A stretch of DNA of 56,596 nt, taken from the NCBI RefSeq assembly GCF_016238445.1, contig NZ_JABANU010000016.1:1-56596 (forward strand), in the 5' to 3' direction. Below, one piece after another: positions 56,593 through 56,596 of the stretch. Below the pieces are notes generated by a model, which was not told the DNA's origin, did no database searches, and was given only the letters and a program-made list of their open reading frames with translations. Position 1 is the first letter of the stretch; every line of letters begins with the position of its first letter. The stretch comes from Staphylococcus canis (GTDB taxonomy: Bacteria > Bacillota > Bacilli > Staphylococcales > Staphylococcaceae). Position numbers and translations under genes: made by a program.

Positions 56593-56596
56593 GATA

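Noticed and set aside
1..56596. CRISPR arrays, tRNA or rRNA genes, prophage genes
   Set aside because: I saw no regularly spaced identical repeats, cloverleaf-like sequences or phage structural genes anywhere in the window.

Overview
The window is low-GC Gram-positive DNA from a Staphylococcus. The evidence is a recognisable staphylococcal bifunctional autolysin (Atl), the qoxABCD quinol oxidase operon, the purEKCSQLFMNHD operon, a YkoEDC-type thiamine ECF transporter, ptsHI, and AAGGAGG-type ribosome sites throughout. The outer gene order (aminotransferase, two acyltransferases, atl, GNAT, DUF2538, LCP protein ... qox, small secreted protein, folD, pur, ECF, auxA-like, methyltransferase, ptsHI) follows the S. 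aureus order as I remember it. The contents of the middle do not, so this looks like a non-aureus species. I cannot name it from sequence alone.

Layout. 1-263: the end of an ISL3-like insertion sequence, cut by the window edge. 287-11345: cell-envelope genes, namely aminotransferase, membrane acyltransferase, OatA-like O-acetyltransferase, atl, GNAT, DUF2538 and an LCP ligase. 11855-26838: an accessory glycopolymer region made of a phosphosugar mutase followed by a tight ten-gene operon. That operon holds a UDP-ManNAc-type dehydrogenase, a TagG/TagH-like ABC exporter, five glycosyltransferase-type proteins (one a two-enzyme fusion) and three small proteins I cannot identify. 26945-28585: PepSY lipoprotein and nucleoside hydrolase. 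28682-32643: qoxABCD. 33077-35737: small Ig-like secreted protein, flavohemoglobin and folD. 35946-47123: the complete ten-step purine operon with a PurR-like site and promoter. 47259-50373: thiamine/HMP ECF transporter under a TPP riboswitch. 50669-56458: a 43-aa charged protein with a SigB-type promoter, an auxA-like membrane protein, an RlmI-type methyltransferase, a DUF697-like protein and ptsHI. 56459-56596: tandem hairpins.

How it fits together. The most interesting part is 13910-26838. An acidic-sugar dehydrogenase, a TagGH-type exporter and several transferases suggest that the cell makes a uronic-acid-containing wall polymer (teichuronic-acid-like, or a modified teichoic acid), exports it through the ABC transporter and attaches it to peptidoglycan, plausibly through the LCP protein encoded just upstream. 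The operon has an unusual leader: five phased TAA(A)G half-sites resembling an OmpR-family (SaeR-like) array, a 24-nt perfect palindrome and two further hairpins. The second well-supported regulatory observation is the thiamine riboswitch. Its aptamer strand is exactly complementary over 9 nt to the 5' arm of a downstream terminator, which gives a concrete antitermination mechanism.

Limits: no similarity search or folding program was run. Homology statements rest on motif recognition and memory, and the repeats and hairpins were found by eye.
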